Assembly (NCBI GenBank): GCA_012720075.1
Contig: JAAXZE010000001.1
Location: forward strand, 1 to 36,697
Origin: Clostridia bacterium
GTDB taxonomy: Bacteria > Bacillota > Peptococcia > Peptococcales > BICA1-8
Direction: 5' to 3'
DNA: 36,697 nucleotides
Shown: positions 6,760-14,336 of the stretch, piece by piece
Numbering within the stretch: position 1 is the stretch's first letter
Layout of the letters: each line of letters opens with the position of its first letter
Made by a program: the position numbers and the translations under genes
Notes under the pieces: model-generated
The model's database searches: none
What the model saw: only the letters and a program-made list of their open reading frames with translations
Told to the model about the DNA's origin: nothing

Positions 6760-7620
6760 ATGCACAAAAAGGCAATGTACTGGATAAAAAAAGATAAGGA
6801 CGTAGTCCAATGTGTACTCTGCCCTCACGGCTGTGTTATAACACCCGGAAATAGAGGAATATGCAGGGTAAGGTATAATAACAACGGGACTTTGGAAAGT
6901 CTTAATTATGGTCTTTGTACCGCCCTGGCTTTGGACCCTATCGAAAAGAAACCGTTATACAACTTTTATCCCGGCTCAAAAATTCTATCGGTAGGTACTT
7001 TCGGCTGCAATTTAAAATGCTCTTTTTGCCAAAACTGGACCATTGCCCATGGAGAAAATCCTCCCGTGTATGAGGTAACTTCTTTGGAATTGGCAGACTT
7101 GGCTCAAAAACATAAGGCCGAAGGCAATATCGGCCTTGCCTATACCTATTCGGAGCCTTTGATGTGGTACGAATTTGTCCTTGAAACCGCTAAAGAGGTT
7201 TCTAATAAGGGTCTAAAAAATGTTCTAGTTTCCAATGGCTATATTAATGAGGAGCCATTGCAGGAACTCTTGCCCTTTATCGATGCAGCCAATATAGACG
7301 TTAAAGGCTATAACGATACTTTCTATCCGAAAATGTGCAAAGGGAAATTGGAGCCTGTAAAAAAGACGGTAGCCCTTTTAGCCCCGCATTGCCATGTGGA
7401 AGTTACAACCTTAGTTATTCCGGGAGAGAATGATAAGGTGGAAGAAATAGAAGAACTGGCCAGATGGTTAAGTACCGTTTCTCCGGAGGTAACCCTCCAC
7501 TTAACCCGGTATTTTCCTAATTATCGTCTGAATTTGCCGCCTACGCCCAGGAAGACTTTGGAAAAGGCCAGAGAGGCCGCTTTACGACATTTATCCAAAG
7601 TTTATTTAGGAAATATATAG
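6760..7620 (+). CDS. amrS: AmmeMemoRadiSam system radical SAM enzyme
   Basis: Radical SAM protein related to pyruvate formate-lyase activating enzymes. The 286-residue product carries the [4Fe-4S] SAM motif C83-x3-C87-x2-C90 (CNLKCSFCQNW). An N-terminal cysteine cluster comes before it (CVLCPHGCVITPGNRGICRVR contains four Cys), characteristic of this subfamily. Other landmarks are YTYSEPLMWYEFV, VSNGYINEEPLQELLP, ANIDVKGYNDTFY and TRYFPNYRL. I chose ATG 6760 (MHKKAMYWIKK) because it has an SD, AGAGGTG. The frame stays open upstream to 6673, but those codons are repeat-array DNA. Its partner gene is the MEMO-AMMECR1 fusion upstream. The substrate is unknown. Confidence 0.9.
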   Translation: MHKKAMYWIKKDKDVVQCVLCPHGCVITPGNRGICRVRYNNNGTLESLNYGLCTALALDPIEKKPLYNFYPGSKILSVGTFGCNLKCSFCQNWTIAHGENPPVYEVTSLELADLAQKHKAEGNIGLAYTYSEPLMWYEFVLETAKEVSNKGLKNVLVSNGYINEEPLQELLPFIDAANIDVKGYNDTFYPKMCKGKLEPVKKTVALLAPHCHVEVTTLVIPGENDKVEEIEELARWLSTVSPEVTLHLTRYFPNYRLNLPPTPRKTLEKAREAALRHLSKVYLGNI

Positions 7621-7697
7621 TGTTTGGTAAGGAAAAAAGAAGGAATTTTGTAGATAAATGAGGAATATTCTGGTATAAGCACAAACAGGAGAGGAGA

Positions 7698-8135
7698 ATG
7701 GCAGTTATGGGCGAACGGCAGAGTGTGATTTTTAAAATAGACAATGTAGAATATGGTATTGATATTTTACAGGTTAATGAAATTGTTAAAATGCAGAGTA
7801 TTACCAAGATTCCTAACACCCCTAAATATGTGGAAGGCATAACCAACTTAAGGGGAAATGTCATTCCCATTATAAATTTAAGAACTAAATTTAATTTGCC
7901 CAGTAAAGAAAATGATGCGGAAACACGGGTCATTGTTGTAAAAATCCGCAATAAACCACTAGGGATTGTGGTCGACGAGGTCGCTGAAGTAATTTCCATT
8001 GATGAAGAAAAGATAGATAAAGCCTCAGCAATCTCTAATCAAATTAATGATGAATTCGTAAGCGGTGTAGCAAAATTGGAAGACCGGCTGATTATTTTAT
8101 TAGACCTGGAAAAAGTTTTTAAAGAAACTGATTAA
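7698..8135 (+). CDS. cheW: Chemotaxis protein CheW
   Basis: Adaptor that links chemoreceptors to the CheA kinase. The 145-residue protein is a single CheW domain: FKIDNVEYGIDILQVNEIV at the N-terminus, ITKIPNTPKYVEGITNLRG with the family's NLRG turn, VIPIINLRTKF, then GIVVDEVAEVI and a C-terminal LILLDLEKVF. Two nearby ATGs (7698 and 7707) are both served by the purine-rich AGGAGAGGAG; the first is used here. No receptor, CheA or flagellar gene is in the window, so it is an orphan locus. The HD-GYP gene starts 46 nt downstream and may share its transcript. Confidence 0.93.
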   Translation: MAVMGERQSVIFKIDNVEYGIDILQVNEIVKMQSITKIPNTPKYVEGITNLRGNVIPIINLRTKFNLPSKENDAETRVIVVKIRNKPLGIVVDEVAEVISIDEEKIDKASAISNQINDEFVSGVAKLEDRLIILLDLEKVFKETD

Positions 8136-8181
8136 AATTGAAAATCTCTATTTTTCCCAAGATGCGGAAAGGAAGAATGCA

Positions 8182-9303
8182 ATGAGGGGTATTGAAATAT
8201 CCAACTTAAAAGTAGGACAAAAGCTGGCTCGTACCATCTATGACGATGTTGGCAGGGTGCTTTTATATAAAGGGACTATTATCAAACGCAATTATATCAA
8301 ACGGCTGCAAGAATTAGGGATTCCCTTTGTTTATGTGGAAGACGAGCTGGTGGGTCCATTGGAAGTAGAAGAACTGTTGCATGATTCCGTTCGTATTCAA
8401 TCGGTCAAAATTATCAGGGAAACCGTAGAAAAGGCCAAAATATCCAAAGAAATAGATATTAGGAAAGTAAGTGAAATTGTCAATAAAATTTTGGATGATA
8501 TTTTTGCTTCTCCCAGTTTGCTGGTGACTTTTCAAGAAATTACTTCCAAAAATCTTCATTTCTATAACCATTGTGTATCTGTTGCAGTTTTGGCCATAAT
8601 AACCGGTATGGTTTTAAGATTAGATCAGTTAAAATTAAAAAATCTGGGAATGGGAGCAATTTTACATGACATCGGAAAGAGCCTGGTTTTGGGGAAGGAC
8701 CATACTGTAGTAGGTTTTAACCTTATCCGGCAGAATAAAGACATAAACATTGCCTGTGCTCATGTAGCCTATCAGCATCACGAAAGATATGACGGTCAAG
8801 GCTATCCCCGCGGTCTTAAAGAAGAACAAATCCATCAATTTGCTGCTATAACGGCTATAGCCGACTATTATGACAATCTGGTAAATCCGGAAGTGTCCGA
8901 AGAACGAATGTTTCCATACCAAGCCATCGAAAGGGTGGTAGCCGAAAGCGGACTGGCTTTTCATCCTCAACTGGTTAAAGCCTTTTCCAGAAATATTGCT
9001 CCTTATCCTATAGGCAGTTTGGTGAGAATTAATACCGGTCCTTTGGGAGTTGTAATCGGATTACATAAAAATTTTCCGACCAGACCCATTATTAAACTGG
9101 TCACCGATGAATACGGCGGAACAATCGATTACTTTCCTGAAGTGGATTTGCTTAAGGAAAAAACTATTTTTGTAAATGAAATTATTTCGGAAAAAGAAAG
9201 GGATAGACTGGGGCTAGGCAAAAGTAATGGAAAATTGATAATTGAGAATGGAGAGTTTAGATTTGAGGATGAAAAATTAAAAAATGAGAATGTGAATGGA
9301 TAA
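8182..9303 (+). CDS. HD-GYP domain protein, probable cyclic-di-GMP phosphodiesterase
   Basis: 373 residues. An N-terminal region (1-65: IEISNLKVGQKLARTIYDD, GTIIKRNYIKRLQELGI) matches the DUF3391-like head of many HD-GYP proteins. The HD-GYP domain spans about 110-300, with the metal-binding HD at 162-163 (ILHDIGK), HVAYQHHERYDGQGYPRGL carrying the GYP signature at 207-209, and ITAIADYYDNLV. Known members hydrolyse c-di-GMP. There is no membrane segment, so it is cytoplasmic. The last 25 or so codons are low-complexity (AATGGAAAATTG, GAGAATGGAGAG) and resemble the 14-bp microsatellite at 31152, which suggests the tail was gained from repeat DNA. A terminator follows 2 nt after the stop. Confidence 0.9.
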   Translation: MRGIEISNLKVGQKLARTIYDDVGRVLLYKGTIIKRNYIKRLQELGIPFVYVEDELVGPLEVEELLHDSVRIQSVKIIRETVEKAKISKEIDIRKVSEIVNKILDDIFASPSLLVTFQEITSKNLHFYNHCVSVAVLAIITGMVLRLDQLKLKNLGMGAILHDIGKSLVLGKDHTVVGFNLIRQNKDINIACAHVAYQHHERYDGQGYPRGLKEEQIHQFAAITAIADYYDNLVNPEVSEERMFPYQAIERVVAESGLAFHPQLVKAFSRNIAPYPIGSLVRINTGPLGVVIGLHKNFPTRPIIKLVTDEYGGTIDYFPEVDLLKEKTIFVNEIISEKERDRLGLGKSNGKLIIENGEFRFEDEKLKNENVNG

Positions 9304-9304
9304 T

Positions 9305-9328
9305 AAACCCGCATTGGCGGGTTTTTTT
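9305..9328 (+). terminator. Rho-independent terminator after the HD-GYP gene
   Basis: Stem AACCCGC (9306-9312) with GCGGGTT (9317-9323), loop ATTG, then a T-run to 9328. It separates the signalling genes from the arginine locus. Confidence 0.92.
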
Positions 9329-9371
9329 ATTCCTTTTTTATTCTTTTTAAAAATAAAAATTAATTTGCCTA

Positions 9372-9407
9372 TTGAATATATATGCAAGTGTATGTATAAT
9401 TATAAAA
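9372..9407 (+). promoter_or_regulatory. argC promoter with overlapping ArgR-like boxes
   Basis: TTGAAT (9372-9377), a 17-nt spacer and TATAAT (9395-9400) form a near-consensus sigma-A promoter. The -35 lies in TTGAATATATATGCAAG, close to a Bacillus-type ARG box (TGAAT, AT-rich centre, CAAG). The -10 lies in ATGTATAATTATA, identical over 13 nt to the palindrome at the argF promoter. Overlap of both elements implies repression when arginine is plentiful. The regulator gene is not in the window. Confidence 0.65.
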
Positions 9408-9434
9408 AGCTGTAGATTTGGGAGGTGCGCAAAA

Positions 9435-10478
9435 ATGAAAATAAAGGTTGGAATAATGGGTGTTACCGGTTATACAGGGGGGTAACTATTAAGATTATTA
9501 ATAAACCACCCTCTGGTGGAAATAAAAAAGGCTGCTTCCAGGAGTAATGCCGGCAATGATGTTACCCTGGTACATCCTCAGCTGGCTAAACTGTTTTCTA
9601 TAGTGGAGGGCGATATTGACGATGATAATTTCGCTCAAGGGTTAGATGTGGCTTTTCTGGCCTTACCCCATGGCAAATCGGCTCCTTTGGCCAAGAAGCT
9701 TTATGGAAAAGGTGTGAAAGTAATTGATTTGGGAGCCGACTTTCGCTTAAAAAACCTGGAGGAGTATAAATATTGGTATGAACTGGAGCATGAATGTCCG
9801 GAACTGCTGGCGGAAAGTGTTTACGGGCTGCCGGAAATTTATAAAGAAGAAATCAAAAAAAAGAGCATTATTGCCAATCCGGGTTGTTATCCCACCAGCG
9901 CCATTTTAGGTTTGGCGCCTCTTTTGGCTAACAAGCTCATTGCTTTGGATAATATCGTTATTGACAGTAAATCGGGAGTTTCGGGCGCAGGAAAAACATT
10001 GACCCAGCAAACCCATTATCCTGAGCTTAATGAGAATCTTCAAGCTTATAAAGTGGCCAGCCACAGGCATACCCCGGAAATAGAACAGGAGTTAAGCCTT
10101 TTAGGCGGCACCAAGCTGCAAATAAACTTTACGCCCCACTTAATACCTATGAACAGGGGCATATTATCAACTATCTATGTTAAAAGCCTAAAATCTTTTA
10201 CCAATAAGGAGTTAGAGGAGATTTATACTGAATATTATAAAGATTGTCCCTTTATAAGAATCAGGGATAAAAACCATTTGCCCCAGACCAAGTGGGTTCA
10301 AGGTTCAAACTTCTGCGATATTGCTCCTATCTATGATCCCAGAACCGGAAAAATAATCGTCATCTCTGCCATTGACAACCTGGTAAAGGGAGCTGCGGGC
10401 CAGGCTATTCAGAACATGAATTTGATGTTTGGATTGGATGAAACTACAGGGCTGAAGTATGGAGCAATATTTCCGTAA
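9435..10478 (+). pseudogene. argC: N-acetyl-gamma-glutamyl-phosphate reductase ArgC with in-frame stop at codon 17
   Basis: ArgC reduces N-acetylglutamyl-5-phosphate with NADPH, the third step to ornithine. From ATG 9435 (SD GGGAGGTG) the frame reads MKIKVGIMGVTGYTGG, then TAA at 9483-9485, then continues in the same frame as LLRLLINHPLVEIKKAASRS and stays open to 10478. The family normally has Glu there (TGGELLRLL), so a GAA-to-TAA change explains it. The catalytic cysteine C151 (NPGCYPTSA) and the HRHTPEI histidine are intact, and total length (347 codons) is normal. A restart at GTG 9516 would lack the NADP-binding glycine loop. Either a recent null mutation or a base-call error after the six-G run. 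Confidence 0.85.
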
Positions 10479-10509
10479 GTGTGACGGCTGATAGGCCAAT
10501 CTGTTTGAC

Positions 10510-10541
10510 AGTGTGTAAGTGTGTTAGTGTGGAAGTGTTTT
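10510..10541 (+). repeat. Octamer microsatellite upstream of argJ
   Basis: Four consecutive 8-bp units, AGTGTGTA, AGTGTGTT, AGTGTGGA, AGTGTTTT, followed by AGTA. They lie in the 118-nt gap between argC and argJ. A lone GTGTGACGGCT at 10489-10499 resembles one core of the 32-bp array. Confidence 0.8.
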
Positions 10542-10596
10542 AGTATCTAATTGAGAAAAAATAGATGGCTAATCTTATAGGAGGTATCAAAAACAA

Positions 10597-11814
10597 ATGG
10601 GGGTAAAAAATATGAAAAATATTTCAGGCGGGGTTACGGCACCCCAAGGATTTTTGGCAGCGGGGGTGGCTGCCGGAATAAGAAAAAAAGGTAAAAAGGA
10701 TGTAGCTATTGTTTATTCCAAGGTTCCGGCCACCTGTGCGGCCGTTTATACTACCAATATATTTAAAGCGGCGCCTTTAAAGGTAACGGAAGAACATTTG
10801 GCCGACGGAATTGCCCAGGCCATGGTTATAAATAGCGGGATTGCCAATGCCTGTATGGGTAAAGATGGTATGGATTCGGCTAAAAAAATGGCGGAAATAA
10901 CTGCCAAAGCATTACAAATTAAAACCGAAGACGTTGTTGTGGCCTCGACGGGATTAATAGGCGTGCCGCTGCCCATGGAAACAATTGAAAAGGGTATCAA
11001 AGAAGCGGCAAAAGTTTTGGCTGTTGAAGGAGGAACTGATGCTTCCGAGGCAATTATGACTACCGACTTAGTCAAGAAAGAAGTGGCCGTCCAACTGGAA
11101 CTGGGCGGGAAGGTAGTTACCATAGGAGCTATGGCTAAAGGCTCCGGTATGATTCACCCCAATATGGCTACTATGCTTGGCTTTATTACTACCGATGCCG
11201 CCGTTGAAGCCGGGTGTTTAAAGAAGATACTTAAGGAAGCGGTAAACAACTCCTTTAATATGATTTCCGTTGATGGTGATACCAGTACCAATGACATGGT
11301 TGTCTTAATGGCCAACGGGCTGGCGCAAAATCCTGTGATTACAGTTGGCGGGGAGTATTATGGAGAATTTGCCGCGGCCATTAATGAGATTTGTATTACT
11401 TTAGCCAAAATGATAGCCAAGGATGGAGAAGGCGCTACCAAGTTAATAGAGGTTCAGGTAAAAGGCGCTTTGACCCTGGAGGATGCCCGGAAAGCCGCTT
11501 TGGCTATTTGTTCCTCCAATCTTGTAAAATCAGCCGTTTTCGGCGAGGATGCCAACTGGGGCCGGATAATAACCGCTTTGGGTTATTCGGGAGCAGAGGT
11601 AGACCCCGATAAGGTTGATGTTTATCTGGGTGACTTATTGATGGCCAAAAACGGCACAGGGTTGAGCTTTGATGAGGAAAAAGCCGGCCGAATTTTAAAA
11701 GAAAAAGAAGTTGTGATAGCGGTAGATTTGAAACTGGGAAATTTTGAGGCCAAGTCCTGGGGCTGCGATTTATCCTATGATTATGTGAAAATCAATGCCG
11801 CATATAGAACATGA
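10597..11814 (+). CDS. argJ: Bifunctional glutamate N-acetyltransferase / ornithine acetyltransferase ArgJ
   Basis: Transfers the acetyl group from N-acetylornithine to glutamate (cyclic pathway); bifunctional forms also use acetyl-CoA. The 405-residue precursor carries the self-cleavage site with nucleophile T192 in GMIHPNMATMLGF, yielding alpha and beta chains. Further landmarks are GGVTAPQGFLAAGVAAGIR at the start, VINSGIANACMG, VDGDTSTNDMV, and the C-terminal CDLSYDYVKINAAYRT. ATG 10597 follows AGGAGG by 12 nt, and a second ATG (10612) is possible. No separate argA is visible, so ArgJ probably supplies all N-acetylglutamate. A repeat begins on its stop codon. Confidence 0.96.
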   Translation: MGVKNMKNISGGVTAPQGFLAAGVAAGIRKKGKKDVAIVYSKVPATCAAVYTTNIFKAAPLKVTEEHLADGIAQAMVINSGIANACMGKDGMDSAKKMAEITAKALQIKTEDVVVASTGLIGVPLPMETIEKGIKEAAKVLAVEGGTDASEAIMTTDLVKKEVAVQLELGGKVVTIGAMAKGSGMIHPNMATMLGFITTDAAVEAGCLKKILKEAVNNSFNMISVDGDTSTNDMVVLMANGLAQNPVITVGGEYYGEFAAAINEICITLAKMIAKDGEGATKLIEVQVKGALTLEDARKAALAICSSNLVKSAVFGEDANWGRIITALGYSGAEVDPDKVDVYLGDLLMAKNGTGLSFDEEKAGRILKEKEVVIAVDLKLGNFEAKSWGCDLSYDYVKINAAYRT

Positions 11815-12083
11815 GCATATTTAGCCCATTCTTCGTTAAGTTTTACTCAGTAATATATTTACCTTGTAATGAGAAATGAAAAATATATTACTTCGTTGCA
11901 CGGAACTCCGAATGGGAATATGCTAAGCTTGCTTCGCCCAAAACCGGACCGTGTTCGACGAGCCGTCCATGGCTCGACTCACACTTTCGCAAACATCCTG
12001 TTTGCTCATCCGGTTTTGTTGGCTCAGCTTCGCCAAGCATATTTAGCCCATTCTTCGTTAAGTTCCACTCAGTAATATATTTA
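11814..12083. repeat. 270-bp foldback repeat element between argJ and argB
   Basis: A 48-nt sequence starting AGCATATTTAGCCCATTCTT is present at 11814-11861 and again at 12036-12083 in the same direction with two mismatches. Between them, 11880-11950 is an imperfect inverted copy (AATATATTAC, ATGGGAATATGCT, CGCCCAAAACCGG). The centre forms hairpins CGAGCC/GGCTCG (about 11957-11976) and GCAAAC/GTTTGC (about 11989-12005). No convincing coding sequence is inside; the open frame 11869-12075 follows the palindrome. It looks like a non-autonomous palindromic element. The first copy begins at the last base of the argJ stop codon. Confidence 0.8.
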
Positions 12084-12262
12084 TCAAAAAAGCAGTTTAT
12101 TATTGTGTTGATTTGTGTATCTCTAAGGGCTAGTGATTTTTAAATACTAATGTTTTTTCTGGGAACGGGGCACTGGTCACCGGGCACATGACCAAAAAGG
12201 ACAGCCCAAAAGAATACTAGTCACTAGTCACCAGTCACCAGTAACTAATTAGGGGGGTTATT
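11815..12262. other. argJ-argB gap
   Basis: This 448-nt gap holds the foldback element, then an unremarkable AT-rich stretch (12084-12180), then a leader motif of overlapping GTCACTAGTCACC/AGTCACCAGTAACT units (12219-12253) immediately before the argB ribosome binding site. No gene or clear promoter is seen. Confidence 0.6.
12219..12253 (+). repeat. GTCACTAGTCACC leader motif before argB
   Basis: Overlapping AGTCACTAGTCACC, AGTCACC and AGTAACTAATTAGG units lead directly into the GGGGGG ribosome binding site. Relatives lie before the argH start (27893-27923), the argG start (26232-26254) and the MEMO-AMMECR1 start (4990-5004). Confidence 0.7.
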
Positions 12263-13126
12263 ATGCAGCCTTTAGCCAAGGCGGAGATACTTATTGAAGC
12301 TCTGCCTTATATAAAGAAATTTTACGGAAAAACCGTTGTCATTAAATACGGGGGTCATGCCATGACCGACCCGGAATTAAAGGATAAAGTCATTACCGAT
12401 ATTGTTTTGATGAAGTATGTTGGCATTAATCCCGTTATTGTCCACGGCGGGGGACCGGAAATTAATTACTGGCTGGAAAAGACCGGGCAGGAATTTCGTT
12501 TTGTTAATGGTATGCGGGTAACCGATGAGAAGATTATGGAAATAGTCCAGATGGTTTTAATCGGTAAAGTAAATAAAGAGATTGTCGGTCTGGTCCAGAA
12601 AAACGGCGGAAAAGCCATAGGTTTAAGCGGCATTGACGGGGATATGATTAAGGTTAGCAAAAAAGTGGTTGAGAAGGATGGAAAAAAAATAGATTTAGGC
12701 TATGTGGGAGAAGTGGAACATGTAAATCCCCATCTGATTTTAAGCGCCATTGAACAGGGGCATATTCCTGTAATAGCGCCGATTGGTACTAATGGAAATG
12801 GGGATGTTTATAATATCAATGCCGATTATGTGGCCGGCAGCATTGCCGGCGCTTTGGAAGCCGATAAATTGGTGCTTCTCACCGATGTAGAAGGGGTATT
12901 GGACCAAAAAGGCAATTTGGTTTCAAGTTTAAGTATTAAAGAAGCCCAGGAGTTTATCAAAACCGGGGTTATTGACGGGGGGATGATACCCAAGATTGAA
13001 TGCTGCATTGAAGCCCTATTGAGCGGGGTTAAGACCGTGCACATAGTTAACGGCCGTTTGCCCCATGCCATGTTGTTGGAGATCTTCACCCACAGCGGAG
13101 TGGGTACCATGGTGGTAAAGGAGTGA
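12263..13126 (+). CDS. argB: Acetylglutamate kinase
   Basis: Phosphorylates N-acetylglutamate with ATP, the second step of ornithine synthesis. The 287-residue length and the N-terminal helix (KAEILIEALPYIKKFYGK) before the first glycine motif are features of the arginine-inhibited hexameric kinases rather than the shorter E. coli type; feedback control is thus inferred. Core motifs are VVIKYGGHAM, PVIVHGGGPEINYWL, NGMRVTDE, GLSGIDGDMI, NINADYVAGSIAGAL and LLTDVEGVLD. ATG 12263 follows a GGGGGG SD. argD begins 6 nt after its stop, so the two are cotranscribed. Confidence 0.97.
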   Translation: MQPLAKAEILIEALPYIKKFYGKTVVIKYGGHAMTDPELKDKVITDIVLMKYVGINPVIVHGGGPEINYWLEKTGQEFRFVNGMRVTDEKIMEIVQMVLIGKVNKEIVGLVQKNGGKAIGLSGIDGDMIKVSKKVVEKDGKKIDLGYVGEVEHVNPHLILSAIEQGHIPVIAPIGTNGNGDVYNINADYVAGSIAGALEADKLVLLTDVEGVLDQKGNLVSSLSIKEAQEFIKTGVIDGGMIPKIECCIEALLSGVKTVHIVNGRLPHAMLLEIFTHSGVGTMVVKE

Positions 13127-13132
13127 TAGGTT

Positions 13133-14296
13133 ATGAACATGGTGGAATTGGGAATGAAATATGTAATGAATACCTATAAAAGACTGCCCAAGGTTTTTGT
13201 TAAGGGTGAGGGTTCTTATATCTGGGATTCGGAAGGCAATAAATATCTGGATTTTGTGGCCGGAATTGCGGTAAATTCCCTGGGCCATTGCCCCCAGGTC
13301 GTTGTAGAGGCCATTAAAGAACAGGCGGAAAAACTAATCCACTGCTCCAACCTCTACTGGATTGAACCCCAAATTAAGCTGGCCCGGGTACTGGTCGAAA
13401 ACTCCTGCTGGGATCAGGCCTTTTTCTGTAACAGCGGGACCGAGGCCAATGAAGCCGCTATTAAGTTGGCCAGAAAGTGGGGAAACGGCCGCTATGAAAT
13501 AATTACCATGGAGCAATCCTTTCACGGCCGTACCCTGGGGTCTTTAACGGCTACTGGGCAGGAAAAATACCGAAAAGCCTTTAGACCTTTGCCGGAAGGC
13601 TTTAAATATGTGCCTTATAATGACCTGGAGGCTTTAAAGGAAGCCATTAGTGACAAAACCTGTGCGGTAATGCTGGAGCCCATCCAAGGGGAGGGGGGGG
13701 TAAATGTCCCGTCACCCCAATATTTGCAGGGTGTGGAGGCCCTTTGCAGGGAACACGACCTGTTGTTAATAGTTGATGAAGTGCAGACCGGTTTGGGTAG
13801 AACGGGTAAGGCCTTTGGCTATCAGAATTTTGGTATAACGCCTGATATTTTGACCTTAGCCAAAGCCTTAGGCGGAGGCTTTCCTATCGGTGCCATGCTG
13901 GCCAAAGCCCATGTAGCTAAAAGCTTTGTGCCCGGCGATCATGCGGCAACTTTCGGGGGTAACCCCTTGGCTACCGCTGCAGCTTTGGCGGCAACCTCTG
14001 TTCTGTTTGACTCTGATTTTCTCCAAACCGTAGTGGAAAAAGGAGAGTACTTTAGAGAAAAACTGACCGAGCTGCAAAAGGATTATCCTCAAATTACCAA
14101 AGTAAAAGGCTTGGGTTTAATGATTGGTTGTGATTTAGCGGTAGATCCCCAGCCTATCGTGGAAAAATGTCTGGAATTGGGAGTTTTTATTAATGCCGTC
14201 GGTGGAAAAGTATTGCGTTTTGTTCCTCCCTTGACGGTAACAAAAGAAGAAATAGATATAGTGGTGGAGGCGCTTTCTAAAGCCCTTTCCGCCTAA
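13133..14296 (+). CDS. argD: Acetylornithine aminotransferase
   Basis: PLP-dependent class III aminotransferase that converts N-acetylglutamate semialdehyde to N-acetylornithine; some members also act in lysine synthesis. It has 387 residues, a normal size. Landmarks are FCNSGTEANEAAIKLARKW, SFHGRTLGSLTATGQ, LEPIQGEGGV, LLIVDEVQTGLGRTG (the Asp that contacts the PLP ring nitrogen) and the PLP lysine K244 in TLAKALGGGFPIGAM. GGNPLATAAALA and LRFVPPLTVTKEEID come later. The start ATG at 13133 follows AAGGAG, which overlaps the argB stop region. carA follows after 40 nt. Confidence 0.97.
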   Translation: MNMVELGMKYVMNTYKRLPKVFVKGEGSYIWDSEGNKYLDFVAGIAVNSLGHCPQVVVEAIKEQAEKLIHCSNLYWIEPQIKLARVLVENSCWDQAFFCNSGTEANEAAIKLARKWGNGRYEIITMEQSFHGRTLGSLTATGQEKYRKAFRPLPEGFKYVPYNDLEALKEAISDKTCAVMLEPIQGEGGVNVPSPQYLQGVEALCREHDLLLIVDEVQTGLGRTGKAFGYQNFGITPDILTLAKALGGGFPIGAMLAKAHVAKSFVPGDHAATFGGNPLATAAALAATSVLFDSDFLQTVVEKGEYFREKLTELQKDYPQITKVKGLGLMIGCDLAVDPQPIVEKCLELGVFINAVGGKVLRFVPPLTVTKEEIDIVVEALSKALSA

Positions 14297-14336
14297 TTCC
14301 CGGTACAGACTCTTAATCTGAAATAGGGGTGGAAAA

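Noticed and set aside
7541-7999. A 152-codon minus-strand open frame across the cheW region
   Set aside because: It is antisense to the 3' end of the radical SAM gene and most of cheW, both of which have clear family motifs on the plus strand.
9516-10478. argC as a shorter functional gene starting at GTG 9516
   Set aside because: It would lack the glycine-rich NADP-binding loop, has no SD, and the normal start with a good SD lies in the same frame at 9435.
11869-12075. A 68-codon gene in the argJ-argB gap
   Set aside because: It lies fully in the foldback repeat, has no SD, and its reading frame simply follows the palindrome.
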